DNA of 25,502 nucleotides from Lachnoclostridium sp. UBA903 (GCA_002294045.1 DBEP01000028.1:1-25502), one strand, 5' to 3'; shown: positions 16,583 through 25,106, counted from the first letter of the stretch. Made by a program: numbers and translations. Notes: generated from the sequence alone by a model not told the origin.

Positions 16583-16616
16583 TGTAAGTCAATGTCCTTG
16601 AGGACAGATACTTACA
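16583..16616 (-). terminator. Bulged hairpin downstream of the small membrane peptide gene
   Basis: TGTAAGT (16583-16589) pairs with ACTTACA (16610-16616), and inside it TGTCCT (16593-16598) pairs with AGGACA (16601-16606). The stem is interrupted by an internal bulge. It lies about 28 bp after the distal stop codon of the frameshifted peptide gene. A weak T-tract makes terminator function only possible. Confidence 0.4.
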
Positions 16617-16643
16617 CTGTATAGCAAAACAGGAAAGGCATTT

Positions 16644-16758
16644 TTATATTTGCTTTTTTCTATACTCTATATAGGCAAGCAGTGCTATGAAAAGTATTAC
16701 AAACAAAGCTAATAAAAATGAATATAATTACTATTGATATAATCTCAAATATTGTCAT
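16644..16758 (-). pseudogene. Frameshifted small membrane peptide, holin-like toxin type
   Basis: ATG 16758 follows AAAGGAGTC. The zero frame gives MTIFEIISIVIIFIFIS and continues to a TAG at 16660 (32 aa). Skipping one base in the TTCATTTTTATT region joins it to a frame reading FLLALFVILFIALLAYIEY followed by RKKQI and TAA at 16644. The joined product (about 38 aa) is a single hydrophobic helix with a charged C-terminus. That is the shape of the Firmicutes putative holin-like toxins (start MxxxEALxxM, end KK), which belong to type I toxin-antitoxin systems. It is therefore either a decayed gene, a real frameshift site, or a chance assembly error. It has a predicted promoter and is flanked by inverted repeats. 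Confidence 0.5.
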
Positions 16759-16810
16759 TTGTACCGACTCCTTTTTTTATATAAGTTTGGAGGTTACGCC
16801 CTGTACATGA

Positions 16811-16854
16811 CTAAACTATGAATTAAGTTTAGCATATGAATAGTTAGCAAGCAA
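16811..16854 (-). promoter_or_regulatory. Promoter and palindromic operator of the small membrane peptide
   Basis: On the minus strand TTGCTT (complement of 16849-16854) and TAAACT (complement of 16826-16831) are 17 bp apart, with TGC before the -10. A perfect inverted repeat CTAAACT/AGTTTAG (16811-16817 and 16826-16832) covers the -10 and the start-site region, as an operator or a 5' transcript stem would. The predicted leader is about 60 nt. Confidence 0.5.
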
Positions 16855-16904
16855 CAAATTTCTCTAGCCCTGATTCTAAAATTTTTAGTTCTTAGGTGAT
16901 AAAT

Positions 16905-16934
16905 ATGGCAGATAGTCCGAAGACTACCTGCCAT
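16905..16934 (-). terminator. Terminator of guaA
   Basis: On the minus strand ATGGCAGGTAGTC and GACTATCTGCCAT form a 13-bp stem with one wobble or mismatch, closed by a stable TTCG tetraloop. It begins 33 bp after the guaA stop and is followed by ATTTAT. Confidence 0.75.
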
Positions 16935-16967
16935 TTAAATACACTCAGTATAAGATTAATTTATTTA

Positions 16968-18503
16968 TTATTCAAACTCAATCGTAGCCGGTGGTTTTCC
17001 CGTGCAGTCATAGAGCACTCTGTTTATATGTTTTACTTCATTTACAATTCTGGAAGATACCTTGCCAATTACTTCCCAGGGAATTTCAGCTGCTTCCGCA
17101 GTCATAAAATCCGTGGTAGTGACTGCTCTTAGTGCGATTGCATAATCATAGGTCCGCTCATCTCCCATTACACCTACAGAGCGCATGTTGGTAAGAGCTG
17201 CAAAGTATTGTCCGATGCTGCGGTCCAGACCGGCATTGGCTATTTCCTCACGGTAGATGGCATCCGCATCCTGTAATATCTTAATCTTTTCTTCCGTCAC
17301 ATCACCGATAATACGGATGGCAAGGCCCGGTCCCGGGAAGGGCTGCCTGAATACTAACTTTTCAGGAATGCCCAGCTCTAAGCCTGCTTTTCTTACCTCG
17401 TCCTTAAATAAGCTGCGCAGCGGTTCGATGATTTCCTTAAAATCCACATAATCCGGCAGGCCGCCTACATTATGATGGCTCTTAATTACTGCGGATTTAC
17501 CAAGACCGCTTTCAATTACATCCGGATAGATGGTACCCTGAACCAGGAATTCCACGGTTCCGATTTTCTTCGCTTCTTCTTCAAATACACGGATAAATTC
17601 TTCACCGATGATTTTTCTTTTTTCTTCCGGTTCCGAAATACCGGCTAATCTATTATAAAATCTCTGCTGGGCATTTACGCGTACAAAATTCACATCAAAT
17701 TGTTCGGTAAATACCTTTTCAACTTCATCACCTTCATTTTTACGTAACAGGCCATGGTCTACAAAGATACAGGTCAGTTGTCTGCCCACTGCCTTGCTGA
17801 TCATAACAGCCGCTACGGAGGAGTCCACTCCGCCGGATAAAGCACATAAAACCTTTTTGCTGCCGATTTTTTCTCTTAAGGCCCTAATGGACTGCTCCGT
17901 AAAAGAGTCCATTTTCCAGTCTCCGGCACAATTACAGACCTTATAGAGGAAATTGTAAAGTATCCTGGTACCTTCCTGGGTATGAACAACCTCCGGATGG
18001 AACTGTACGCCGTATAAATTCTGTGAGGGTTTCTCCAGGGCGGCTATCGGACAGGAAACGGAATGAGCAGATACGGTAAATCCCTCGGGTAGTTCTTCTA
18101 TATAATCAGTATGGCTCATCCAGCAAATGGAGCTTTCCGTCACTTCTTCAAATAGTTTTGAATTTCTATTCACCGTCACTTCTGTTTTGCCGTATTCTCT
18201 GACAGGAGCCTTGGAAACCTTGCCGCCCAATAAATAAGTCATTAACTGGCAGCCGTAACAGATTCCCAGAATCGGAATACCTAATTCAAATATTTCTTTA
18301 TCGCAGGCAGGGGAATCTTCTGCATAAACACTGGCCGGGCCTCCGGTAAAAATAATACCCTTGGGATTGATTTCCTTTATTTTCTCAAGACTTGTGCTGT
18401 AAGGCAATACTTCACAATACACATTACATTCCCTTACTCTTCTGGCAATCAGCTGGTTATACTGGCCGCCAAAGTCCAACACAATAACAATTTCCTTATC
18501 CAC
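16968..18503 (-). CDS. guaA: GMP synthase (glutamine-hydrolysing)
   Basis: A 511-aa bifunctional enzyme converting XMP, ATP and glutamine to GMP, the last step of guanine nucleotide synthesis. The class I glutamine amidotransferase domain has Cys82 in ILGICYGCQL and His169/Glu171 in GVQFHPEV. The ATP pyrophosphatase domain has the P-loop SGGVDSS at 223-229. The C-terminal dimerisation domain ends KPPATIEFE, the family's conserved tail. The start is GTG at 18503 with AGGAGG eight bases upstream. The gene stands alone between a predicted promoter and a TTCG-loop terminator. Upstream DNA shows no purine-riboswitch core, so regulation is not apparent. Confidence 0.98.
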   Translation of the reverse strand: MDKEIVIVLDFGGQYNQLIARRVRECNVYCEVLPYSTSLEKIKEINPKGIIFTGGPASVYAEDSPACDKEIFELGIPILGICYGCQLMTYLLGGKVSKAPVREYGKTEVTVNRNSKLFEEVTESSICWMSHTDYIEELPEGFTVSAHSVSCPIAALEKPSQNLYGVQFHPEVVHTQEGTRILYNFLYKVCNCAGDWKMDSFTEQSIRALREKIGSKKVLCALSGGVDSSVAAVMISKAVGRQLTCIFVDHGLLRKNEGDEVEKVFTEQFDVNFVRVNAQQRFYNRLAGISEPEEKRKIIGEEFIRVFEEEAKKIGTVEFLVQGTIYPDVIESGLGKSAVIKSHHNVGGLPDYVDFKEIIEPLRSLFKDEVRKAGLELGIPEKLVFRQPFPGPGLAIRIIGDVTEEKIKILQDADAIYREEIANAGLDRSIGQYFAALTNMRSVGVMGDERTYDYAIALRAVTTTDFMTAEAAEIPWEVIGKVSSRIVNEVKHINRVLYDCTGKPPATIEFE

Positions 18504-18607
18504 TCGTTTTTCCTCCTAACAGACTCGTCTTATTCAGTAATTTTCGCTTAATATACAGCTTATTTTACAACATTTTCTGCATAAGCACCAGTACAAAATA
18601 TCTTATT

Positions 18608-18616
18608 ATTATAGCA
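18608..18616 (-). promoter_or_regulatory. Extended -10 promoter of guaA
   Basis: The minus strand reads TGCTATAAT (complement of 18608-18616), a full extended -10 element, with only a weak hexamer 17 bp upstream. Transcription would begin near 18600 and leave a leader of about 97 nt. Confidence 0.55.
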
Positions 18617-18802
18617 GAATCTGTACAACTTATCTATTATTTATTCTAAATATTTTTATAAGCAGGATTGAAGAATCATATAATTTAAATGCCTGATAAA
18701 TATTATATGTATAAAAGAAAATTATAAATATGGCGCGCGTAACCTTTTACCGGAATTTCACTAAGCTCTGAAAAAGAATTCCATTTATAAATAATATAAA
18801 GC

Positions 18803-18856
18803 CTCATTACCACCATACATCTATAATTATAATTTCAGATGTATGGTGGTAATGAG
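18803..18856. terminator. Perfect 20-bp inverted repeat, probable bidirectional terminator
   Basis: CTCATTACCACCATACATCT (18803-18822) is exactly complementary to 18837-18856, with a 14-nt AT-rich loop. On the plus side it is followed by ATTTTTAA, on the minus side by GCTTTATATTATTT. It lies 157 bp past the stop of the HD-domain gene and about 190 bp before the guaA promoter, so it most likely ends the HD-gene transcript. Confidence 0.65.
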
Positions 18857-18879
18857 ATTTTTAACGGGTGCTTTTGCCA

Positions 18880-18911
18880 CAGTTTAATTGACTATATTTT
18901 GCAACCTGCCT
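18880..18911. repeat. Possible decayed half of a family A repeat
   Basis: AATTGACTATATTTTGCAAC resembles the minus-strand right arm of the repeat at 2666-2729 (TTTGACTATTTTGCAACAG). Only one arm is clear. The rest of the 18504-19012 intergenic region outside the guaA promoter and the 20-bp hairpin is AT-rich with no gene seen. Confidence 0.35.
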
Positions 18912-19012
18912 AAAATTCAATAATTTAAAATTGATTAAAAACTGAATATATAATAACTCATAATAACTACATACAATATTAATTCAGATACCAAAAAACT
19001 TAAAATTTCAAG

Positions 19013-19606
19013 CTAATCACTGCCTGAATTCAGCTCATCCAGGGTCTTATAATAGGATGGCAGGAATTCTTCCATAAAGATATCAACTTCTTTCAGTTCC
19101 ATTTTTGCCAAAGTTTCTAAAAGACTCTTTTGGGCACTGGTAAATTCTTTATTTCCGGTATTTTCCTCCTGAATGCATTTAATTAAGGCTGAAAGCTTAT
19201 CGGCAGCCTTAACCAGCTTCCACAGATACTCATCCTCTTTATCAGGAAAAAATATGGATTCATAAGACTCCCTTAAATCTTCCGGCAGCATGTCCAACAG
19301 TCGACTGGCAGCAGTTATTTCAAGCTCTTTAAAAGCAGCTTGTATCTCATTATTATAATACTTGACGGGAGTAGGCATGTCTCCGGTTATTATCTCCGTG
19401 GAATCATGATATAACCCGATTAAGGCCGCCTTTTCCGCATTTATGCCGTTATTTAGACGTTTATTGCTTATAACGGCTAAAGCATGGGCCAGCATACTGA
19501 CCTCCTGGGAATGCTCCGATATATTCTCTGCCCGGGAATTACGCATCAGTTGCCATCGTTCAATATATTTCATTCTGGACATCATAGCAAAAAAATGACT
19601 TTCCAT
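19013..19606 (-). CDS. HD-domain 5'-nucleotidase, YfbR-like
   Basis: From ATG 19606 (preceded by GGAG at five bases; an ATG at 19621 has no ribosome site) the protein has 197 aa, the length of YfbR (199 aa in E. coli). It begins MESHFFAMMSRMKYIERWQL, with RNSRAENISEHSQEV (metal ligand His32) and LYHDSTEIITGDMPTPVKYY (HD pair His67-Asp68), and a later KAADKLSALI carrying the distal Asp. YfbR dephosphorylates deoxyribonucleoside 5'-monophosphates, a pyrimidine salvage and pool-cleaning role. It lies downstream of uvrA on the same strand, with a family B repeat in between. Confidence 0.93.
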   Translation of the reverse strand: MESHFFAMMSRMKYIERWQLMRNSRAENISEHSQEVSMLAHALAVISNKRLNNGINAEKAALIGLYHDSTEIITGDMPTPVKYYNNEIQAAFKELEITAASRLLDMLPEDLRESYESIFFPDKEDEYLWKLVKAADKLSALIKCIQEENTGNKEFTSAQKSLLETLAKMELKEVDIFMEEFLPSYYKTLDELNSGSD

Positions 19607-19669
19607 ATATACTCCATTCAATTAACTATTCTTCAAATTCCCTTATAGATACTTTCAGTGTACTGACCC

Positions 19670-19832
19670 AGAGTGTGTTTGAAAAATGCTTGTGCCGGGC
19701 CGGATGCTCCAATTTTGGGGAGACAAGGAGCGATTTTGGGAGCGTAATGGTGCTACTCTCCCAAAATTGCGGCGCAGTATACTGCAAAGTGGGGCGTTCA
19801 GAATGGCGCAATGATTTTTCAAACACACTCTA
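19670..19832 (+). repeat. Palindromic MITE-like repeat, family B copy 4 (best preserved)
   Basis: The ends AGAGTGTGTTTGAAAAAT and ATTTTTCAAACACACTCT are a perfect 18-bp terminal inverted repeat. A second inverted pair inside, GCGATTTTGGGAG and CTCTCCCAAAATTGCG, folds the centre, so nearly the whole element could form one long hairpin. It lies between uvrA and the YfbR-like gene. An open frame of 66 codons across it is not a gene. Confidence 0.9.
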
Positions 19833-19931
19833 GGGAACTTATAGAAAAATCAGTCAAAAATCAAGCGGTCAGAACCGGTATTCTGTTGCCCTTAAAACCC
19901 GCATAAGTGCTTGCCGGTTTACGTCTATTGA

Positions 19932-22793
19932 TTAAATTACCTTCAGTTTATTCTTCTGATAATCTTCCAGCTGTCTCTTAATGTAGATACCGGTGTAAGA
20001 GTTTTTGTTTTCGGCAATCTCTTCCGGAGTGCCTTGGGCTATTACCGTTCCGCCTTTATCTCCGCCTTCCGGACCCATGTCAATAATATAATCGGCCGTC
20101 TTAATTACCTCCAGATTATGTTCGATTACCACAACGGAATTACCGCCTTCGGAAAGCCTTCTTAAGATTTCAATTAATTTATGGACATCTGCAAAATGCA
20201 GCCCTGTGGTGGGTTCATCCAGAATATAGATTGTCTTGCCCGTACTGCGTTTACTTAATTCGGTAGCCAGTTTAATTCTCTGGGCCTCACCGCCGGAAAG
20301 GGTCGTAGAAGGTTGTCCAAGTTTGATATAGGATAATCCTACGTCATAAAGAGTCTCTATCTTTCTTCGGATGGAGGGCATATTCTCAAAAAATTTCATG
20401 GCTTCTTCCACTGTCATATCCAGAACGTCATAGATATTCTTACCCTTATATCTGACTTCCAGAGTCTCCCTGTTATAGCGTTTGCCGCCGCATACTTCAC
20501 AGGGCACATATACGTCGGGCAGAAAATTCATCTCTATTTTAATGATACCGTCGCCGCTGCAGGCTTCACAGCGTCCGCCTTTTACATTAAAGCTGAAACG
20601 GCCCTTGCTATATCCCTTCATCTTAGCATCCGGTGTGGCGGAAAATAAATCCCTAATCAGGTCAAATACACCGGTATAGGTGGCGGGATTGGATCTTGGA
20701 GTCCTGCCGATAGGGGACTGGTCAATATTGATTACCTTGTCCAGCTTATCAATGCCTGCCATGCTATCATGTTTGCCCGGTATACAGCGTGCCCTGTTAA
20801 GATCCCTGGCCAGACGCTTATATAGTATCTCCGTTATCAGGGAGCTTTTACCGGAACCGGAGACACCGGTTATGCAGGTCATAATTCCAAGAGGAATATT
20901 CACCGTAACATTTTTAAGATTATTCTCCCTGGCGCCCTTAACGGTTAAATACCCGGTTGGCTGTCTTCTCAGCTCAGGAATGGGAATCTTTATCCTTCCG
21001 CTTAAATATGCCCCGGTTATGGATTCTTCCACCTTCATAATCTCCTCGGCCGTTCCGGCGGCAATTACTTCTCCTCCGTGTTCACCGGCACCCGGACCGA
21101 TATCAACAATATAATCGGCAGCAAACATGGTATCTTCATCATGTTCTACTACAATCAGGGTATTTCCCAGGTCTTTCAGATTCTTTAAAGTTTTTAACAG
21201 CTTGTCGTTATCCCGCTGGTGAAGACCGATACTGGGCTCATCCAATATATAAGCAACGCCCACCAGGCCGGAGCCGATCTGGGTTGCCAGACGGATTCTC
21301 TGTGCCTCCCCGCCGGACAGGGAACCGGTAGCTCTGGCCAGAGAAAGGTAATCCAGTCCTACATCCATTAAAAATCCCACTCTGGCTCTGATTTCCTTTA
21401 ATATCAATTCTCCGATTTTCAGCTGAGTTGGCGTAAGCTCCAGCTTTTTCATAAAATCATACAAGTCCCGGATGGAATATTCCGTAACCTCCGATATATT
21501 CTTCCCGTTAATGGTAACCGCAAGGGATTCTTTCTTTAACCGCCTTCCCCCGCACTCTTTACAAGGTGTGGTTCTCATAAAGCTTTCATATTCCTGTTTG
21601 GTTATTTCCGATGCCGTCTCCCGGTAACGTCTCTCCACATTGCGGATCAGTCCTTCAAAAGCCACATCGTAGACACCTTCCCCCCGCTGTCCCCTGTAAT
21701 GGACTTTCACCATTCTGCCGTCCGTACCGTGCATAATCATATGCCTGATTTTTTCCGGCAAGTCCTTGTAGGGCGTATTTAGACTGAATTTATATTCCTT
21801 TGCCAAAGCTTCCAGGGTACACCTGGTATAGCTGTTTTTATCCACGGCAGACTGCCAGCCAAGTACCGCAATGGCGCCTTCCGCCAGGCTGAGGGAATGA
21901 TCCGGAATCAGCAGTTCTTCATCAAATTCCATCTTAAAACCAAGACCATGGCATTCCGGGCAGGCTCCGAAAGGATTGTTGAAAGAAAAGCTTCTCGGCT
22001 CAATCTCATCAATGCTGATTCCGCATTCCGGGCAGGCAAAGTTCTGGCTGAAGGTAAGGGATGATTTATCCTGAACATCCACAATTATTAAGCCTTCCCC
22101 AAGCTTTAAGGCACTTTCAACGGAGTCGGAAAGTCTTTTTTCTATGCCTTCCTTTACAATAAGACGGTCAACAATAATCTCAATATTGTGCTTAATATTT
22201 TTCTCTAATTTAATCTCCTCGGACAATTCGTAAAGATGCCCGTCTACCATGACACGGACATAACCGCTTCTTTTAGCCTGTTCAAACAGCTTAACATGCT
22301 CCCCTTTTCTTCCACGGACTACCGGAGCCAATATCTGAATCCTGCTTCCGCTCTCTAAACGCATTACCTCATCCACCATCTGGTCAACGGTCTGCTTTTT
22401 AATCTCCTTCCCGCACTTCGGGCAGTGGGGAATACCAATTCTGGCATATAACAGACGGAAATAATCATAAATTTCCGTTACCGTTCCTACCGTGGAACGG
22501 GGATTGCGGTTGGTAGATTTCTGGTCAATGGAGATGGCCGGGGATAATCCTTCAATGCTTTCCACATTGGGCTTTTCCATCTGTCCTAAAAATTGTCTGG
22601 CATAAGAAGATAAGGATTCCATATATCTTCTCTGTCCTTCCGCATAAATTGTATCAAATGCCAGAGAGGATTTGCCGGAACCGCTTAAACCGGTTAGTAC
22701 AACGAATTCATCCCTGGGAATATTAACGTTTATATTCTTTAGGTTATGTTCTTTTGCTCCTCTTATTTTAATATAATGTTTCTTATCTGCCAT
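19932..22793 (-). CDS. uvrA: Excinuclease ABC subunit A
   Basis: UvrA is the damage-recognition ATPase of nucleotide excision repair; it dimerises and loads UvrB. The ATG at 22793 follows AGGTGT and gives 953 aa. A frame extension to 22847 would add 18 unrelated residues and crosses a palindrome. Two ABC ATPase units are seen: Walker A GLSGSGKSS at 35-43 and GVSGSGKSS at 643-651, signatures LSGGE at 492 and 832, and Walker B YILDEPS and YILDEPTTGLH. Zinc modules have cysteine pairs at 254/257 with 278/281, and 742/745 with 765/768. Full length, no defect seen. It follows uvrB on the same strand after 174 bp. Confidence 0.98.
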   Translation of the reverse strand: MADKKHYIKIRGAKEHNLKNINVNIPRDEFVVLTGLSGSGKSSLAFDTIYAEGQRRYMESLSSYARQFLGQMEKPNVESIEGLSPAISIDQKSTNRNPRSTVGTVTEIYDYFRLLYARIGIPHCPKCGKEIKKQTVDQMVDEVMRLESGSRIQILAPVVRGRKGEHVKLFEQAKRSGYVRVMVDGHLYELSEEIKLEKNIKHNIEIIVDRLIVKEGIEKRLSDSVESALKLGEGLIIVDVQDKSSLTFSQNFACPECGISIDEIEPRSFSFNNPFGACPECHGLGFKMEFDEELLIPDHSLSLAEGAIAVLGWQSAVDKNSYTRCTLEALAKEYKFSLNTPYKDLPEKIRHMIMHGTDGRMVKVHYRGQRGEGVYDVAFEGLIRNVERRYRETASEITKQEYESFMRTTPCKECGGRRLKKESLAVTINGKNISEVTEYSIRDLYDFMKKLELTPTQLKIGELILKEIRARVGFLMDVGLDYLSLARATGSLSGGEAQRIRLATQIGSGLVGVAYILDEPSIGLHQRDNDKLLKTLKNLKDLGNTLIVVEHDEDTMFAADYIVDIGPGAGEHGGEVIAAGTAEEIMKVEESITGAYLSGRIKIPIPELRRQPTGYLTVKGARENNLKNVTVNIPLGIMTCITGVSGSGKSSLITEILYKRLARDLNRARCIPGKHDSMAGIDKLDKVINIDQSPIGRTPRSNPATYTGVFDLIRDLFSATPDAKMKGYSKGRFSFNVKGGRCEACSGDGIIKIEMNFLPDVYVPCEVCGGKRYNRETLEVRYKGKNIYDVLDMTVEEAMKFFENMPSIRRKIETLYDVGLSYIKLGQPSTTLSGGEAQRIKLATELSKRSTGKTIYILDEPTTGLHFADVHKLIEILRRLSEGGNSVVVIEHNLEVIKTADYIIDMGPEGGDKGGTVIAQGTPEEIAENKNSYTGIYIKRQLEDYQKNKLKVI

Positions 22794-22825
22794 TTTACAC
22801 CTGTACCTTTCAATTATCTGCGGCC

Positions 22826-22841
22826 TGTCCCATATGGGACA
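22826..22841. promoter_or_regulatory. Perfect 16-bp palindrome upstream of uvrA
   Basis: TGTCCCATATGGGACA is a perfect dyad 33 bp before the uvrA start codon, downstream of a predicted extended -10 element. Its form fits a dimeric repressor site. It is not the GAAC-N4-GTTC LexA box expected for SOS genes of Firmicutes, and the binding protein is unknown. Confidence 0.45.
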
Positions 22842-22874
22842 AGTCACTGCTCCTTATACTTATATTTAATCCGT

Positions 22875-22956
22875 ATTATACCATGTCCGCAGGCTCCATG
22901 GTATGCGCCGCTTTGCGGCGTTAATGCGCACTCACTTTGTTCGGCGCGGGTATAAT
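22875..22956. repeat. Structured palindromic element between uvrB and uvrA, with possible uvrA promoter
   Basis: ATTATACC (22875-22882) and GGTATAAT (22949-22956) are inverted ends. Inside, CGCCGC and GCGGCG form a GC-rich stem around TTT, with CCATG repeated nearby. On the minus strand the distal arm reads TGGTATAAT, an extended -10 that could start uvrA transcription near 22868. GC content is markedly higher than in other intergenic DNA of the window. Confidence 0.45.
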
Positions 22957-22967
22957 GTCTGCTGACA

Positions 22968-24953
22968 TTAATCCATATCATTCAGCTGCTTTTTCAGTTC
23001 CAGCAATCTGTCCCTTAATCCAGCCGCAAGCTCGAAGTTTAATTCCGCCGCTGCCGTATGCATATCTTTCGTTACCTTCTTAACTACTGCCTCAAGCTCA
23101 TTCCTGCTCATGGATTCCGGATCTTTATCCATCTTATAATAATCTTTATCTGCTTTTTTGGAAATACGGATTAACTCCCGTACTTTTTTCTGTATGGTTG
23201 TAGGAGTAATGCCATGCTCCTCATTATATTTGCTCTGAATCGCCCTTCTTCGGTTTGTCTCGGATATGGCCCTGTTCATAGACTCCGTTATGTTGTCAGC
23301 ATACATAATTACCCGCCCATCAGAGTTACGTGCCGCACGGCCTATGGTCTGAATCAGGGAAGTTTCCGAACGTAAAAATCCTTCTTTATCTGCATCCAGT
23401 ATGGCAACCAGGGTAATTTCAGGTATGTCAAGTCCCTCACGAAGTAAGTTGATACCCACCAGGACATCAAATACATCCATTCTCATATCTCTGATAATTT
23501 CGGACCGTTCCAGGGTATCGATATCGGAATGCAGGTATTTAACCCGTACACCGACCTCTCTCATATAGGCGGTGAGATCTTCCGCCATCCGTTTGGTCAG
23601 GGTCGTTACCAGTATTTTATTCTTTCCGGCAACTTCTTTGTTTACCTCCCCGATTAAATCGTCTATCTGACCGTTAACCGGCCTTACGGACACCTCCGGG
23701 TCCAAAAGTCCCGTAGGCCTGATAATCTGCTCCGCACGCAGAAGTTCATGGGCGCTTTCATAAACGGAAGGCGTTGCGGATACAAACATCATCTGACTGA
23801 TTTTACTTTCAAATTCTTCAAAGTTTAAAGGGCGGTTATCCTTGGCTGAAGGCAGCCGGAAACCGTACTCTACCAGCGTACTCTTTCTGGCCTGGTCCCC
23901 TGCGTACATTCCCCGTACCTGGGGAATTGTAATGTGGGATTCGTCTACAATAATGAGGAAATCATCGGGAAAATAGTCTATTAAAGTATGGGGTGTACTT
24001 CCCGGCTCCAAACCGGATAAATGTCTGGAATAGTTCTCTATACCGGAGCAAAAACCGGTCTCCCTTAACATCTCTATGTCAAAATTGGTTCTCTCCGAAA
24101 TTCTCTGTGCTTCCAGCAGTTTATCTTCACTCTTAAAGTACCGGATTCTCTCCTCCAGCTCGGCCTGAATCGTCTGAATGGCTGCTTCCAGCCTATCCTG
24201 GGACACTACATAGTGGGAGGCCGGGAAAATTGCAACATGCTCCAGACTGTACTTAATTTCTCCCGTTAATACGTCGATTTCCGTAATCCGATCAATTTCA
24301 TCACCAAAAAACTCCACACGGACTGCCCTGTCATCGGAAGTAACCGGGAATATCTCCACTACATCGCCATGTACCCGGAAGGTACCGCGTTTAAAATCCA
24401 TATTATTTCTCGTATACTGCAAATCCACCAGTTTTCTTAAAACATCATCCCGGTCCTTTGTCATGCCCGGCCTTAAGGAAATCACCATCTCCTGATAGTC
24501 TATCGGGTCTCCCAACCCGTAAATACAGGACACGCTGGCAATAATTATGACATCCCTCCGTTCGGATAATGCAGCCGTCGCCGAATGACGTAATTTATCT
24601 ATCTCGTCATTGATTGACGAGTCTTTCTCGATATACGTATCGCTGGAAGGAACATATGCTTCCGGCTGGTAATAATCATAGTAGCTTACAAAATATTCTA
24701 CCGCATTCTCAGGAAAAAACTCCTTGAATTCGCCGTATAATTGGGCTGCCAGAGTTTTGTTGTGGGCTATTATCAAAGTGGGTTTATTTAACGCCTGTAT
24801 CACATTAGCCATGGTAAATGTCTTACCGGAACCAGTAACACCAAGAAGGGTTTCAAACTGGTTGCCTTCCTTAAATCCATTTACCAGCCGGGCTATTGCT
24901 TCCGGCTGGTCCCCTGTTGGTGCATATTCCGAAACAAGCTTGAAATCACTCAT
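22968..24953 (-). CDS. uvrB: Excinuclease ABC subunit B
   Basis: UvrB is the helicase-like damage verifier that receives DNA from UvrA and recruits UvrC. The ATG at 24953 follows AAAGGATG at proper spacing and yields 661 aa; a longer frame from 24986 is not needed. Walker A GVTGSGKT is at 38-45, the beta-hairpin that inserts into DNA lies in YYDYYQPEAYVP (91-102), the Walker B box DESH is at 337-340, and the C-terminal UVR domain that contacts UvrC covers roughly the last 40 residues (AAELNFELAAGLRDRLLEL). All helicase motifs look intact. It precedes uvrA on the same strand, a common order in Firmicutes. uvrC is not in the window. Confidence 0.98.
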   Translation of the reverse strand: MSDFKLVSEYAPTGDQPEAIARLVNGFKEGNQFETLLGVTGSGKTFTMANVIQALNKPTLIIAHNKTLAAQLYGEFKEFFPENAVEYFVSYYDYYQPEAYVPSSDTYIEKDSSINDEIDKLRHSATAALSERRDVIIIASVSCIYGLGDPIDYQEMVISLRPGMTKDRDDVLRKLVDLQYTRNNMDFKRGTFRVHGDVVEIFPVTSDDRAVRVEFFGDEIDRITEIDVLTGEIKYSLEHVAIFPASHYVVSQDRLEAAIQTIQAELEERIRYFKSEDKLLEAQRISERTNFDIEMLRETGFCSGIENYSRHLSGLEPGSTPHTLIDYFPDDFLIIVDESHITIPQVRGMYAGDQARKSTLVEYGFRLPSAKDNRPLNFEEFESKISQMMFVSATPSVYESAHELLRAEQIIRPTGLLDPEVSVRPVNGQIDDLIGEVNKEVAGKNKILVTTLTKRMAEDLTAYMREVGVRVKYLHSDIDTLERSEIIRDMRMDVFDVLVGINLLREGLDIPEITLVAILDADKEGFLRSETSLIQTIGRAARNSDGRVIMYADNITESMNRAISETNRRRAIQSKYNEEHGITPTTIQKKVRELIRISKKADKDYYKMDKDPESMSRNELEAVVKKVTKDMHTAAAELNFELAAGLRDRLLELKKQLNDMD

Positions 24954-25010
24954 TTTACATCCTTTCCAACATGTAACGTTCAGCAAATATTATCTTCGGG
25001 TTCAAAAATT

Positions 25011-25039
25011 AATATATAAAATGCTTCTTTATTATTCAA
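25011..25039 (-). promoter_or_regulatory. Predicted promoter of uvrB
   Basis: On the minus strand TTGAAT (complement of 25034-25039) and TATATT (complement of 25011-25016) are 17 bp apart, giving a start near 25004 and a leader of about 51 nt. No LexA-type GAAC-N4-GTTC dyad overlaps it. Confidence 0.6.
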
Positions 25040-25106
25040 GAAATTATTTATCTTTCGTTATATGAAAAAAACCTGTTCTTGTTTATCCGGTCGGAAATTA
25101 AAAGTC

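Noticed and set aside
18504..18802. Purine riboswitch upstream of guaA
   Set aside because: Guanine riboswitches often precede clostridial purine genes, but the conserved three-way-junction core bases were not found on the minus strand.
19626..19826. 66-codon frame on the minus strand
   Set aside because: It lies almost wholly inside family B copy 4 and mirrors its repeat sequence.
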